Both the position numbers and the translations under genes were made by a program. Shown here piece by piece: positions 1 through 11,899 of a stretch of 64,000 bases of DNA (position 1 is its first letter; the number at the start of each line of letters is the position of its first letter). The stretch covers positions 23,791 to 87,790 of the forward strand of contig MU623481.1 of assembly GCA_025201765.1 (NCBI GenBank). Direction: 5' to 3'. Source of the DNA: Daldinia sp. FL1419 (lineage: Eukaryota > Ascomycota > Sordariomycetes > Xylariales > Hypoxylaceae). The notes under the pieces were generated by a model. It saw nothing but the letters and a program-made list of their open reading frames with translations. It was not told where the DNA came from and searched no databases.

Positions 1-468
1 TCCAGCTTGAGCATGACCGATGAGTCGCAAGACAAGTCCGAAGCCAGCAGGTGTTAAGAAGCCACGGTTCTCTTTGTCGGCTATTTGCCAGATCTACCAG
101 TATTGATAGCATGTTAGTGTACCCTTATATCGAGTAAAATCATCCTAAGTTTAGATGGGCAACGAAACTTACCTCGCCCAAAACGCGCGAGTCCAATCTC
201 GTCTTTTCGAAAAACTTTACGGCTACTTCACCAGTCACAACACCGACATTATCGGTATCCGCTTGTCGGAAGAGTTGGCCGTATACTCGCTTCTCTTCGG
301 GAGTCAGGTTAAGCGCGGGCGCGGCTGTTAGTGCGATGTATGTCAGTCAATACTGTTCATAATGGGTATGTACACGAAAAGGGTTCTCGACGATGGATGA
401 ATGCACGATGGCAAGTACACGAAGAGTCCCCGTGGCTTACCGGCATCAACGCTAGATTCGGCAGACAT
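1..468 (-). CDS. ede1: Ede1-type EH-domain endocytic scaffold, N-terminal part (runs off window)
   Basis: This is the 5' end of a minus-strand gene that continues beyond base 1. Predicted exons are 441-468, 173-324 and <1-93; introns start GTAAG or GTAAGT and end CAG or TAG. Phase is kept throughout. The start is the ATG at 468 (MSAESSVDAA). The protein then reads LNLTPEEKRVYGQLFRQAD and, after the second intron, IWQIADKENRGFLTPAGF, which is an Eps15-homology (EH) domain from about residue 14, with an EF-hand-like DTDNVG loop. In fungi this N-terminus with a first EH domain straight after the start is typical of Ede1, an early endocytic coat scaffold at the plasma membrane that binds NPF peptides. 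End3 and Pan1 also have EH domains but different N-termini. The family is clear; the assignment to Ede1 rests on about 87 residues. Confidence 0.85.
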
Positions 469-1927
469 TGTAGCGCAGCCGAGCTCACCAAGGCCTCGAT
501 TTAATATAGAGCTCGGCGTTTGAGGAGGTATGAATAACGTTTCGGGCGCACACGAAAAATCAATTAACGATGTGCCAAAGCTGGTACGAAGTTGTTTCGA
601 AATAACAAGAGAAGCATTCAATATACAGCTTCAGCGATAAAAAAGACGATGGGAAAGGGTTTGGCCGTGTGTAGCGAAAAAAAAAAAGGAAGGGTAAGGT
701 AAGTGGTGAGTGGGAAATGTTTTGAAGTTTCCGTCTCCAACTTAGGTACGCTTTTTCGTTAGGAGGCTGGAGGCTGGAGTCTGGAGTCTACCATTCTGTA
801 CAGGGTAACCTTGACTGCCCCTACTGCCCCTACCTCAGGACTACGTAGGCGGGGCCACTTTTAGCTTAGCTCTCCTCAAAGCTCCGGGGTCCCGGGTACA
901 CATAATAGGTACATGTACATATGTATATCTCTCGCATTACATTGCAGAGCATTGAAGTACATAGGTACCTACCTATCATACCAAACTTTTGTATGAAGTA
1001 CTTCCTAGTTAACCCTTCCCAACCTACCTTGTTCAGTGTAAAGTTCAATGTTATTTTAAAATAACGTAATGTTTCCAAAACTATGGGCATGATGTTCCAT
1101 AAGATCCATGCAGGTAATTAATTATATTCCAGAAGAAATGAAGGGAAGATGAAAAAGACCCTTTCTCAATCTGTTTCCCCCTTCAACTGCCGGTACATCT
1201 AAAGGTAGGTAGCCATTCATCATCCTGTAACCAGACCGAAAAAACGTATAAGCGAACGGTTTTCAATGACTCAGTCCAGTTTAATACATACTCTCTTCCT
1301 GTCACGAGTCCTGGGGGATCCAAATATGGATCCCTTCGTTTTTAGGGGACAGTTAGACATGCATGCCGCTGCGAGCTGCAATCGAAAGACGCCATAATTG
1401 GTCAACTGGGGGTTCAACCGCGGATAGCGTGAGAGGTCGTCCACGAGTAGAGTGGCATTGTTAATTGTCTATCCTTCAACTTATTGGTCTATCAGTCTGT
1501 CACACTGCATACCTAGGTACACATTACCAAGCAGCATATCAAGGCAACACGAAAACGGCGCTGCAGACTTGCAGTAGACTTGATAAAAATTAATCACGTC
1601 TTTTCCCTATTTTTGGTGTCAAAGGGCACTTGGGGGAATACCCGAGTGAACTTTTGCTATTAAAAGTTGTAGGACGGATGTACAAAGTGTATACTAATCT
1701 TGCTACCAGGCTCAGTCACAATCGAATTAAAAGCCTCCCTGCTACCTCTCCACTAACTACGCCTACGGACAGGACCACGTTTCTCCACCACACAAGTATA
1801 ACTGGCACTCTTTACAGGCTCTCAGTATAATAGGGCACAATTGTGGCAGGCCTCAGTCAGATACAACAGAGGAAGTGGAATGTTGGATACCCTTTGGCCG
1901 TGACACGTAGCGTGAGTAACATTAAGC
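469..1927. other. Intergenic: ede1 promoter and alpha-tubulin 3' flank
   Basis: No gene is supported here. The stretch holds an A-run near 680, an exact TAGGTACCTA palindrome at 962-971 and related AGGTAGGTA words near 1205. The open frames present are short and have no recognisable protein character. Confidence 0.6.
962..971. repeat. TAGGTACCTA palindrome, copy 1 of 6
   Basis: Exact 10-bp palindrome in the ede1 upstream region. Other exact copies are at 7099, 7917, 21384, 23118 and 60397. Confidence 0.95.
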
Positions 1928-3722
1928 TTAGTACTCAGCCTCAGCATCTCCTTCAGCATCTAGGGAATCAGTGGCGACTTCCTCGTAGTCGCGCTCTAGC
2001 GCAGCCAAATCCTCGCGGGCCTCGGAAAACTCGCCTTCCTCCATACCTTCACCAACATACCAGTGGACGAAAGCGCGCTTCGAGTACATGAGATCGAACT
2101 TGGTAGATAGGGCTGACCAAGCCTCGGCAATAGCTGTAGTATTCGAAAGCATGCAGACGGCACGGTTAACCTTGGCCAAGTCACCGTCAGGGACGAATTG
2201 AGGAGGTTGGAAGCAGATACCAAGCTTGAATCCGGTTGGGCACCAGTCAACGAATTGAATGGTGCGCTTGGTCTTAAGTGTAGCCACAGCGGCGTGGGCA
2301 TCCTTGGGGACGACGTCTCCTCGGTAAAGCAGACAGGTAGCCATGTATTTGCCGTGGCGGGGATCACACTTGACCATCTGGTTGTAGGGCTCAAAGCATG
2401 ACATAGTCATCTCCTGAACGGAGTTGGCCTCATGAGCAGCCTTAGCGGCCGAGATGACTGGCGCATAAGCAACCAGAGGGAAGTGAATACGGGGGTACGG
2501 CACCAGGTTGGTCTGGAACTCGTTAAGATCGACGTTGAGAGAGCCATCGAATCGGAGAGAAGCAGTGATAGAAGACACAACTAAACAGCATTAGCTATAA
2601 GCAGTTCAATATCATATAGATCATTCCATACCTTGAGCCATCAATCGGTTAAGGTTCTCGAAGTTAGGGCGCTCCAAACCGAGGTTTCGGCGGCAGATAT
2701 CGTAGATAGCCTCGTTGTCGACCATGAAGGAGCAGTCGGAGTGCTCGAGAGTAGTGTGTGTGGTAAGAATAGAGTTGTAAGGCTCGACGACCGAAGTAGC
2801 AGTTTGGGGAGCAGGGTAGACACAGAACTCCAGCTTGCTCTTCTTGCCGTAGTCCACGGACAGACGCTCCATCAACAAGGCACCGAAACCAGAGCCAGTG
2901 CCACCACCAAAGGAGTGGAAGACCAAGAAACCTTGGAGACCAGCGCAGCTGTCGGCAACACGTCGCACTCTGTCCAAAACCTGGTCAATGAGCTCCTTGC
3001 CCACGGTGTAGTGACCACGAGCATAGTTGTTGGACGCATCCTCCTTGCCGGTAATCATCTGCTCGGGATGGAAAAGACTACGGTAGGTACCGGTTCGGAC
3101 CTCATCGACGACGTTGGGCTCAAGATCGCAGTAAATAGTGCGAGGGACATACTTGCCCTGACCTAAAAGATCCGGAAAATTAGAAAGATATTATATTATA
3201 TACGGGGCAAATCGAGCATACCGGTCTCGGAGAAGAAGGTGCTGAATCCCTGGTCAGGGTCTGCCTTCTTGCGCTCTTCGGTCAGGTATCCATCAGGCTA
3301 CACGATGAATGTCAGTTACGTCCCTATTCTATGAGGGTTCTAATCAACATACCTGAATACCGTGCTCGAGGCAGTAAAGCTAAAAGCAGGTTAGATTATC
3401 TTCATTTCGAGTTCGTCTCGCGACAAGGATTTTCGGAATCCGGATTGCGTATATATATATATATATATGCGCCATCGAGGTCCCGCGCGGAAAATGGACT
3501 TACCTCCCAGCAAGCGTTGGCGATCTGGCAACCAGCCTGGCCGACTATAAACAAAAAAAAAAGTAATCAGTACAAGCGCGTTACCATAGTGTAGAGGATT
3601 TAAAAATGAAAAAGGGTGTTCGCAGCGAGGAATACGGATCATGCGGTGAAGGAAAACGCGTGCCATCGAGGGGAAATGGGAAAACAGGAAAACATACCAT
3701 TGATGCTAATGATCTCACGCAT
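1928..3722 (-). CDS. tubA: Alpha-tubulin (six exons, 450 aa)
   Basis: Alpha-tubulin is the GTP-binding subunit of microtubules. Predicted exons on the minus strand are 3698-3722, 3504-3544, 3353-3379, 3222-3297, 2632-3162 and 1928-2580; lengths sum to 1353 nt, giving 450 residues, the normal family length. The protein starts MREIISINVGQAGCQIAN, carries the tubulin signature GGGTGSG at residues 142-148, the MITGKEDASNNYARGHYT segment, and ends in an acidic tail ...EGDAEAEY with the C-terminal tyrosine typical of alpha-tubulin. The MREI start and GCQIAN match the major alpha-tubulin class of Pezizomycotina (tubA type) rather than the divergent second isotype. The clustered small 5' introns are usual for fungal tubulin genes. 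Intron 2 carries a (TA)n run. The neighbouring gene upstream is divergent, with about 700 bp between start codons. Confidence 0.97.
3449..3468. repeat. (TA)n run inside alpha-tubulin intron 2
   Basis: An alternating TA tract of about 18 bp lies in the 124-bp intron between exons 2 and 3. It is a candidate length-polymorphic marker; no function is implied. Confidence 0.8.
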
Positions 3723-4424
3723 CTTGAAGGCAGATACAATGAAAAATCTGTAATGGAGGGAAAACGAGAGAACAAAAATCGGGAGCGAGCAAATTTGAAA
3801 AAAGGCAGCCCCTTTGCAGGATATGTGAGTAGTTGAGATGTAGGAGTTTGAGATCGAGTCAAAAGGAGGTTCTGTTGATACTTTGGACGGGTCGTTTTTT
3901 ACCCAAGTAACTAAAAGTTGAAGTGGGGGGCGGATTAAAAATTCACCCCTGATTGGAGCGGTTTAGTAGTGTTCCAATATTCCAATTGTTGACATGGCCA
4001 GTGGCTGCATGGCCATCCACGGTCTAGCTTTTTTTTTTCTTTTGCTTATGAGGTTGCCTAGGCTTGTCCGGATTGGATTCGGGGGGTTCGGGAAGGAACA
4101 CAGACCACTTTGGTACCAAGGAGGAGACAGGGGTTCCAGCTATCACACCTATTAAACAGTTACACGGACCAGTTCGCAGATGACAAACTGAACAAACTAG
4201 GCTTAGCGGCAATAACGCAGTTGGCAATTGCCCAATACCAACATCCAAAATCTGATCTTCATTAATTAATCATTAATAATTAAAATTTCATTTTATACGA
4301 AATACATGCCAAAGGTACAATTTGAACTACCTAAACTCGACTCACAAGAAACTTGCAACCTGCAACGCGCAACCACGAATTTTATACGTAATAAAAGTCA
4401 AGGTAATCATAATAGTTGGCCATA
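3723..4424. promoter_or_regulatory. Divergent promoter region, alpha-tubulin / Pga1-like gene
   Basis: This roughly 700-bp gap separates the two divergent start codons. It contains an ACCCAAGTAACT-type stretch near 3900, a T-run at 4029-4038 and AT-rich sequence near 4260-4310 (ATTAATTAATCATTAATAATT). I see no gene in it. The open frames on both strands lack coding character. Confidence 0.5.
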
Positions 4425-5207
4425 ATGTTAATGATTCGTTTTACCTTTCTATATTCTTTGACTGCGGTGGTATATGCCAATACCGAAAAATCAATCTTCT
4501 TAGGACCACCTCCAGCTAGTATACCCCTTTCTCATCCAACCCTGGACAACTTGCACGTTGATATCCTCACACCTACCAATGGGGCAATACGGACCCATGT
4601 CGAGGCCCAATTTCCCAATATCTCGTCGCCTCACGGCAAAGCTACTTGGCTCGTTCTAGATGACCTGACTGAAGGTCAACGCTACGAGGTGAGAGTATGC
4701 TGGGCTGCAACCGTAAGTAAAGACGCTACTACGTTATGATCCAGTATTTTCGAGCTAGGAGAGCTCATCAGTTCCTAGCAACCCACCGACTTTAAGATCA
4801 ATATTCATGAGCTACAAACTCTTCTCGAGGTTCCAGAACTACTATCCGGCCTCTCAGAGTACTCACAGTCCCGCCGGTCTCCCGCCGGTGATCCTAGATT
4901 GAGATCTAGACCCACTACAGTCACCCAAACGCTAAGATCTGGGAGAGAGGCATCGGTACTCTTCCTCCAAATTCTAGCTGCAGCAGACTACTACACAATG
5001 GACAAGTCGCTAATGAGAAATGTCCCGCCGGTTTATGTGGACATTATTCTTGATCCCTTTGTTTTCGGCGTACTTCCTCAGTCACTACTGCCAACTGTAG
5101 GCTATATAGCTGTGGTAGCTGTTGCATCGTGGTTTATCGCGCAGTATATCTCCATACGGATTCGCAACCTAGCAGCAGAAACAATGCCCGAGAAGAAAAT
5201 TCAGTGA
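4425..5207 (+). CDS. Small ER type I membrane protein, Pga1-like (GPI-mannosyltransferase II cofactor family)
   Basis: Two exons, 4425-4712 and 4779-5207, joined in phase 0 (GTAAGT donor, CTAG acceptor), give 238 residues. Residues 1 to about 18 (MLMIRFTFLYSLTAVVYA) form a signal peptide; ATG 4431 is an alternative start two codons later. A lumenal domain of about 180 residues follows, with one clear transmembrane segment near residues 203-223 (LLPTVGYIAVVAVASWFIA). The C-terminus KKIQ fits the KKxx dilysine ER-retrieval signal. This layout, and my recollection of fungal relatives, matches the Pga1 family, the ER partner of Gpi18 in adding the second mannose to GPI anchors. The layout is seen directly; the family name is an inference and could be wrong. 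It is divergent from alpha-tubulin. Confidence 0.65.
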
Positions 5208-5532
5208 AGTGGGAAGAGGCTTCAATCATAGCCTCCTGTATTTGCCTTCTAGATCCAAACGAGAGCATCACCTAGTCCTAATCATCATAGCTCGTAATAC
5301 GTGCTTACGAAAGCGCCAAAATAAAGTTCTCAACGAGCATGATCGCAACATCGTCTTCACTTTATCCATAAATCATTTTATGCTATGAACCACCACGGAC
5401 TAATGACAAAGTGGGATTCCTCTTAGCGTAGTGAATACGGGTGGAAATATTCCATCAAGGGTTAAATAAACTCTCTGGTCTATTATCTGCCTGAAAGTTC
5501 GCCAATGCGAATGGTAGCCTAGAACTTTCCTG
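5208..5532. other. Short convergent 3' intergenic gap
   Basis: This gap lies between the 3' ends of the Pga1-like gene (plus) and the WW-domain gene (minus). Nothing beyond presumed 3' UTRs is visible. Confidence 0.6.
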
Positions 5533-7015
5533 CTACCAGTTACCGGGATATCCGGATTGACCATGGGGGTGCGTCGCCGAAGGAACCGGTGGCCCAGCAT
5601 TCGTATACGAGGGTTGTCCCGGGTATCCATGAGGACCCGACGATGGAGGCGACGCGTTATACGGCCGGTTACCGTATGTAGAAGGAGGCGGGGGGTATTG
5701 CTGATGGCTACTGTATTGGGGTTGATTCGGGGGTGGCGACGTGTATTGTGGTTGTTGTGCTAGTCGTTGCGTTAATTATGCCAATAGTGAATTACGGGAA
5801 AGACCTACTCACAATAGGCATTTGCTTGGGGAGTCGGACTATGTCCGTAGCTGGAATGTCCCGAGGGCGGGCCACCGCCATAGGGTGGGTTTTGATGCTG
5901 TGGACCAGGTGGTGGACTATGGTACGATGGATTTTGATGCCCCCCTGTCTGGCTAGGAGGTGGGGGATATGATGTTGCGGTATGCTGGCCCGGTGGTGGT
6001 GGATATTGTGGCGTCCCGTGTTGACCGGAAGGGGGATTGTATGATGGAGAGCTCTGATGATGAGGAGGGGCGCTATATGCCGGTGTTGATGCGTTCGGGG
6101 GTTGGTAGGACGTCGGGGGAGCCTGGCCACTATATCCGCCTGCGTGGCCTGAGTTAGAATAACCATAATTCTGACCCTGTGTAACACGTCAGTTCAGCCT
6201 AGTATTGCCTCGGTATTGCAAGTAAAATGTAACATACTGGTTGGTGTGCTCCCCCAAACATACTTGCAACGCCTCCCATTACGGAACCAGCAAGACCTGA
6301 ATGACCTCCTGAGTGGCCTCCCGAGTGTTGTGGTTGGTGTGACTGGTTTCCATGGTAATTCTGTGGCTGCTGAGGCTTGCTGCCCGAGGAAAATAAATTC
6401 GACGCAAGTTGGCCAACAAGCTGACTGGGAACACCTCCACTATGCCCACCAGACGAGCTCCCGTTGCTATTACCATGGCTCCCACCGAGGCCGCCAATCA
6501 ATTGACCAGCAAGACTTCCAAGGCCACTCGATCCATGACTACTACCGCTACCGCCCTGGGGCTTCCCATGACCCCCCGAGAACTGACTGAGCAACGTGTT
6601 GGCAGCAAAACTCTGCCATGAAACGCCGCGTTAGCAATTTTATTCTGGAATGTAAATCGGCCAAGGCATGTACACTCACACCAAATCCCCTCTCGCCAGA
6701 TGGTCCATCGAGTCCTCGACTGCCCTCGGCCGGCAATACAGGTTCCATGCGACCATCTGGATGTTTGACAGTTTGTGTTCCATCCGGGTGTGTAATAAGT
6801 TCTTGTTGGCCAGGTATTCCGTACGGGTGCTCGTTAGTCTGGGCTGGCGTGTTTCCCGGCGCAGCTTGGGTTGGGGTTTCCCATTGGGAGACACCAGTAG
6901 ATAGTTGAACGTAGTAATATTTTTTGCTTGCACCGTCCCATTGCGCTATCCATCCAGGTGGAAGTTGCGGTGGTTCGAACGTAGGGCCTTCGTTGGGAGA
7001 GGCGGGGCCAGCCAT
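5533..7015 (-). CDS. WW-domain protein with long Gly/Ser- and Pro/Gln/Tyr-rich tail (433 aa)
   Basis: Predicted exons are 6680-7015, 6238-6612, 5813-6176 and 5533-5759; the sum is 1302 nt and phase is kept at every join. An N-terminal WW domain spans about residues 17-48, with W22, the YYY aromatic block at 33-35, W45 and P48 in place. The rest is low complexity: a Gly/Ser/His-rich middle (residues about 115-235) with a conserved-looking LAGSVMGGVASMFGGAHQP segment, then a Tyr/Pro/Gln-rich C-terminus ending YPGNW. The arrangement resembles yeast Wwm1, a WW protein reported to bind the metacaspase, but the similarity is of layout and I do not claim orthology. WW domains bind PPxY peptides; another gene in this window (21395-22318) encodes a PPPY motif. 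Confidence 0.8.
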
Positions 7016-7680
7016 GGCGACTGAAGAAGGAGGAGGGGTCTTATGTTGTCCCTCTCTTTTTGTCTAGTTATCTAAAGAGGTAAAGTTACGTAGGTAGATA
7101 GGTACCTAGACAGGTAGACAGGTAGACAAGGTGAGGAAAAAACAACCGACTCGATTACGAAGCTAGTTAGCGGAAGTTCGAGAAACAAACTTTTGTAGTC
7201 GAGATATAACTGGAAGACTGGAAGACTTTAAAAAGGGAAGAGAGTTAACAGATAATGAATAATAATAATAAAAAGACGGAGCATTGATGGGTGGTGTGAC
7301 TTACCTTGTCGTAGTGGAATTTATTGGAAAATGTGAAAGAGAGGGCTGTCGAAGGTCGCAGATGAATGAATGAATGAATTAAAAGGAGACTAATAATCCG
7401 CTACATATGTAATTAGGACCCTGCAAAAGGTCTGCAAAGCCCACACGCACCTTAATACGTAGTCGACAGTCAGCTCGAAATTAGTGTAAGGAATGCCGTG
7501 GCCCGTCGCAGGTTTCTACTTCTTGTTTTTAGGTACCTTCTTCTGCCTGTTTCACCAGGTAACTACGCCGCGCTAAGAGAGCGTTGTACAAAGCATACAG
7601 CGTCCAGCGCCTAAGTAAGAAATGTACCTAGGAACCTAACCCATAGTGCATTTTTGGAGGGGCGGCGACTCATACCTTTT

Positions 7681-7709
7681 GCACCTTCTGCACCTTCTGC
7701 ACCTTCTGC
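7681..7709. repeat. 9-bp tandem repeat, three units
   Basis: GCACCTTCT is repeated three times in a row and followed by GC. It lies in the divergent promoter region about 160 bp from the 13-bp array. Confidence 0.9.
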
Positions 7710-7840
7710 GCTACCCTGGTAAGACCCTGTTAAAGGTTTGGCTGTTTGGATTAGTTGGAATGACGATTGCGCCGTGAAATATTCAGCCACAGATACCTCA
7801 AGTGGCGGTTAAGAAAGTGGTACCTCACAGGAGAGCTACC

Positions 7841-7892
7841 CTCTGCATGCGCCCTCTGCATGCGCCCTTTGCATGCGCCCTTTGCATGCGCC
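7841..7892. repeat. 13-bp tandem repeat, exactly four units
   Basis: The units are CTCTGCATGCGCC twice, then CTTTGCATGCGCC twice, with no gaps. Each unit contains the 6-bp palindrome GCATGC. The pairwise arrangement of the C/T variant suggests duplication of a two-unit block or a mutation followed by duplication. Confidence 0.95.
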
Positions 7893-8442
7893 ATCAGGTA
7901 TCAGTCCGAATCTAGATAGGTACCTAGGCTGCCCGCTACATAGGTATCGTAGGCATTGTACCCAGCACCGCCTTATCCCAACGAAACGTTGTTCGCGCCT
8001 CCTTGTTGGTTACCTCCTCACACCTTACCTATCTTATGACGAAGTCATACCTTCTTTCTCAAGCGCATGCCATGGGTAACCTAGGGCCGCCTAATACCGC
8101 CTAATACTAGCGAGACAGAAGGCGGATGCGAGTCTTATTAGATGGATCACCCTTAACAATACTTGAGCTTTAACTACAATAGTTTGAAATTGCCCAACCT
8201 TTTGCATCAACGAAGCAATAGCGACAGATTTTAATAATCTCACGTTTCCTACATAAGCCAAGTAAGACAAAAGAAAAAACTCCCCGAAGCTATGAAATAT
8301 AAAATCATCACTCTTCGCGTGGATAAGTTGCGGGACAGTGAACAAAGAAGAATAACTAGGCGAAGTTCAAAACCAAACCGAGGCAACATTAACAACACCT
8401 TTGCTCCCCTTTATACAAATATCAGTTGGCTCGAATTCATCG

Positions 8443-9929
8443 ATGGATCCTCCAACCTCATCATTCAATACCGCAGACGAATGCGTTGATCGTCTAGAAC
8501 GTCTCGCGAAGTTACGCCTATTCATCTCCGGTGGTTTACTCACTAGAGATGAGCAGCGCTACATAAAGGTTCTTCTTTCAGATGTTAAGGCGGATATTAT
8601 CGATGAGCTTCCAATCGAAATAGTGAGGCTAATTGTCCAACTACTAGACTTGCCTGACTTTGTTTCTTGCCTCGCCGTATCCAGAAGGTGGCGCGAGAAA
8701 CTTTTATCTCTGCCCGTGATAGGCCTTGTTGCAGAAGAGCTGTGTCCTTCCTTGGCACACTCAAGGGATCAAGTAACTGCGGATAGCTACCTCAATGCTC
8801 TCCACAGAATAGGACGATTGCGCTGGAAGTCGTGCTATTCTGTTCTAGTAAAGGATTTCTCCTGGAAATATGAATCATATTTCAAATTGGACCCTACACA
8901 TCACAGCAATCACAACGAGCCGTCTACCGTCTACGCGCAATTCAGTCACGACGACAACCCCGAGCCAGATTACAATGCTTATCGAACTGCCCTTTATTGC
9001 CATGGTAAGATAGCATGGATTGCTAAATCGCGTATCGTCGTGGTCGATGATCTATGGACGCGGACGCGGAAGATCTTTACTATACCAACAGGTGCTCTTA
9101 TTGGCCCAACACTCGAGCTTTTAGCACTAGGGGATAGGCTGGTAGTTGGTGCTGTGAATCGTACTCTGTAAGAGCAACTAAAAACAAGTGCCCTCACTTA
9201 CATAGTCTAACTTGATCAAATAGAGTCGCATGGGATCATACTACGAATAAGTTCCTAGAAAAGAAACTACCTAGTACTATTAGGTATGCCGGAACACAGG
9301 GTACGAGAGTTGCTATGCTACTCTTCGACGGGAATGCTTTTATATGGGAATTTGGCAGCAAAGTCTGTATGTTTGCAACAGCCCCTCTAAAACAGTACCA
9401 CGGACTTAGTGAAGGATCATTGAGATCGTGGGCATCGAACCTACGTATTTTCTTCCACCCTACATGTAGCAGAACCATCTTTCTAGCATCTGGTTATACT
9501 ACCACTTCAGACTCGGGGCTTAAGGATGCCACAGCGATTCTTAAGCGAGTAGTCTACGAACTCAAAGACGCAACCCATACCAAGACGTTTGAAATAGAAA
9601 TTCCCGCCAAAGTCTGTAACCCGGAAGATATTGCTGACGCCAAGGTCGATATACAAAAAGTTCTACCTTACCGCCGCGATATTATTGGATTTTGTGAACG
9701 GTACTACCGTCCCCGATCGTTTGTGATGCCCTATCCATACGAGCCATTCGTTGAATTCGACATCTACAAGCGACAATTTACAGCAAGAATTGATAGATTG
9801 GACAATGGAGAATTTGGCTGGCGCGGTCCCTTGGAAGATGCAGACTTAGACTTTGAAATTGGATTCCATAGCAACGGTTTTGCGGTTACAAGTTATCGAC
9901 CAGACTTTGAATTTAAAATCGGCGAATGA
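8443..9929 (+). CDS. F-box domain protein (476 aa)
   Basis: Two exons, 8443-9167 and 9224-9929, with a GTAAGA donor and TAG acceptor, give 1431 nt in phase. I chose ATG 8443 (MDPPTSSFNTADECVDRL) because no in-frame ATG lies upstream. An F-box sits at about residues 55-92 (DELPIEIVRLIVQLLDLPDF, then W in SRRWRE). F-box proteins recruit substrates to SCF (Skp1-cullin) ubiquitin ligases. The remaining ~380 residues show no repeat I recognise; they have the mixed beta-like character of fungal F-box proteins whose C-terminus is of unknown function. No substrate can be inferred. Confidence 0.85.
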
Positions 9930-10959
9930 TTCCTGGACGGAGGATATGAAACACGGGACCCCGGTAAGAAAGTCTATAAGATGCTCTAGGTAGTTCCTTA
10001 AGAAAGTAACTTATATTGAAGGTAGGATGATTAGCACACCACCTCGAAAAGTTAAGATTTGTTTAAGTGAAAACACTAGGTTAGATATTGGTAAGGGCTC
10101 GGCGGCATACGAATATTCGGCGGTATTACGTCTCTGTGGGTCGTCACTTGGATCCTAGTCGGCGATACGGGACGGCCCGTACTACTCCCATTGCGGTATG
10201 AAGACTTTGTCCCCAGTAGGTCGAGCACCTTGAGTATATCGAAACGGGACAAAGTGGTTGCTTAGATGATTGTATTATGAAATACTGCCAGAAGTACGGC
10301 TTAAATTATGCTCTAAGAGTATTTCAGAAAAGATGGTATGTAAAAAAGTTGCGGTTTGGATCCTACAAAATCCATTTATCGAAATCTTTCTACGCCCCCG
10401 GTAAATATCCCCCAGCTAAGTGAACAGTCGAATAACTAGATCTCCTTTTTTATATGCTAAGGAAGACGCTTGGCGGCTTTGCTAAAAATATGGATACGGC
10501 AATACAGATCAATGTGGACATGGGGGAGGCTAACATCCAGTTTAGGAAAGTCGCAAATCGCCGTCCGTTTAAAGATTGACCTCCAACTGGAGCCAGGCCA
10601 GGAATGGACTGTGACCCTGCGGGATTGTCGTTGTGACAGATCCGGTTTAAGTGACCGTTGTCGTCGTTATTCATACATTGGTTTAGTTAATACCAATACG
10701 GCGACTATGTGAAAATCTACTATTTCCAGACCTCCTATTTCGAATAGGAACTACCTAACCGTTAACCTAGTCCATTATAGGTTACAGTAACAACACGGAC
10801 TCAATACGGTAATGCACACGAGATAGTATCTTCAACGTCTTCCCTTGTTACCCCGCAAAAGCAAGCCCAACATTTTGCTAGTACTAGAGTTGATTTCGGC
10901 CCTATGTACAATCCCATCGTCTAGTCCCACCCCCACAACTCACCTTCGGCGGGGTTAGT

Positions 10960-10995
10960 CTGCCTGCGCTGCCTGCGCCGTCTGCGCCGTCTGGG
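10960..10995. repeat. 9-bp degenerate tandem repeat, four units
   Basis: The units read CTGCCTGCG, CTGCCTGCG, CCGTCTGCG and CCGTCTGGG. The array is CG-rich within otherwise ordinary non-coding sequence. The arginine-rich open frame on the opposite strand is a by-product of the repeat. Confidence 0.85.
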
Positions 10996-11752
10996 GTAGT
11001 GTGATGTCGTCATTGGGTCAGCTTTGGATGGCCGTTTGATCAACTCTTCACCTACCCCGACGAGCCAGCCACATGGATATTTCAAGCGCTTCGGGTAAGG
11101 TAGCTGGCTACCTGCCAATTCGAACAATTCGAACCGCTGAAGGATTCAGCCAACCACAGTATACATACTCTGGTCTAATAGACTACACGCGTACAATACG
11201 CTGTCAGCGGGAACCTCTCTTATTGGCTCCTTAGACACCGCCCACCACTTACCAAGCTATTCACAGCTAATCAGGCGCTCCAATCTAGCAGTAATCGCGC
11301 CGATATATTGCATAGAATCTGTGCCTCGGCTGTGCTAGCAGCAGGAACAGGAAATCACGGTGTAGATTTCACATGAAATCGGGGTTCCTCGCCCAAAGAG
11401 TATCAAGACATGGCATTCCAGTTCTAGATTATGCATGGCCAAGCCTCTATTGGACGGGCTCCGGCCTAAGGCGGTATGCCTACCCCGTGGGGAGGGGACG
11501 AGTTAAGAGATTCTTGTCTAGATTTCCTTTCCGGAAGCCGGGTCTTCAGGAGAATACTCTGGGGCACCTACGAAATCGGGCAAGGATGCGTAAATACAAA
11601 CTAGTCACTTGGTCCGATGCACATCAAAATCTCTTCGTCTCTGGAGGTCAGCTGAATCAGAGACAATAAACAGAGGGCTAAGATTGCGAGTGCTCTAATT
11701 TACCCCATCCCTTGATAGTAGATCCTATCCACCACCCTGGTAAGTAAGTCAA

Positions 11753-11759
11753 TATAAAA
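11753..11759 (+). promoter_or_regulatory. TATA-like element upstream of the carboxylesterase
   Basis: TATAAAA lies about 140 bp before the ATG at 11900, at a reasonable distance for a fungal core promoter. This is inferred from the word and its position only. Confidence 0.4.
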
Positions 11760-11899
11760 TTGACATGCCTCGCAGGAGGTCACGGTGATACTATTCCCAA
11801 GCAAGAGCCTTCTTCCCAGTTCCCAATCTTAATCAGAGGAGATAATTGTCCCCTTGGCTCCCTCTCCCCTTCGATCCGACGCGCTAAGATTCAGACATC

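Larger units (their letters stand above)
7016..8442. promoter_or_regulatory. Divergent intergenic region with several small tandem repeats
   Basis: This is the upstream region of both the WW gene (minus) and the F-box gene (plus). It holds exact TAGGTACCTA palindromes at 7099-7108 and 7917-7926, a (GAAT)n run near 7366-7379, a 9-bp tandem repeat at 7681-7709 and a four-unit 13-bp tandem repeat at 7841-7892. A CAG-bordered segment near 7030-7330 could be a 5' UTR intron, but I cannot prove it. No coding region is supported. Confidence 0.55.
9930..11899. other. 2-kb intergenic region with no supported gene
   Basis: This stretch contains the 9-bp repeat array at 10960-10995 and many short open frames. 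A stretch at about 10463-10560 reads with plausible amino-acid composition in one frame but is soon stopped, so I do not call it. A TATA-type element (TATAAAA, 11753-11759) precedes the carboxylesterase. Confidence 0.55.

Noticed and set aside
2633..3166. 177-codon plus-strand open frame
   Set aside because: Antisense shadow of the large alpha-tubulin exon; codon bias of tubulin keeps the opposite strand open.
5792..6187. Minus-strand His/Arg-rich open frame of 131 codons
   Set aside because: It is an alternative frame of the WW-protein exon at 5813-6176; the true frame joins in phase with both neighbours.
10080..10220. Possible dispersed 5S rRNA gene
   Set aside because: The stretch has a few 5S-like words, but not the conserved ACATACGACCATAG-type start or the internal control region in order.
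11373..11669. 98-codon plus-strand open frame upstream of the esterase
   Set aside because: No family resemblance, no signal peptide, and Arg-rich random-like composition.
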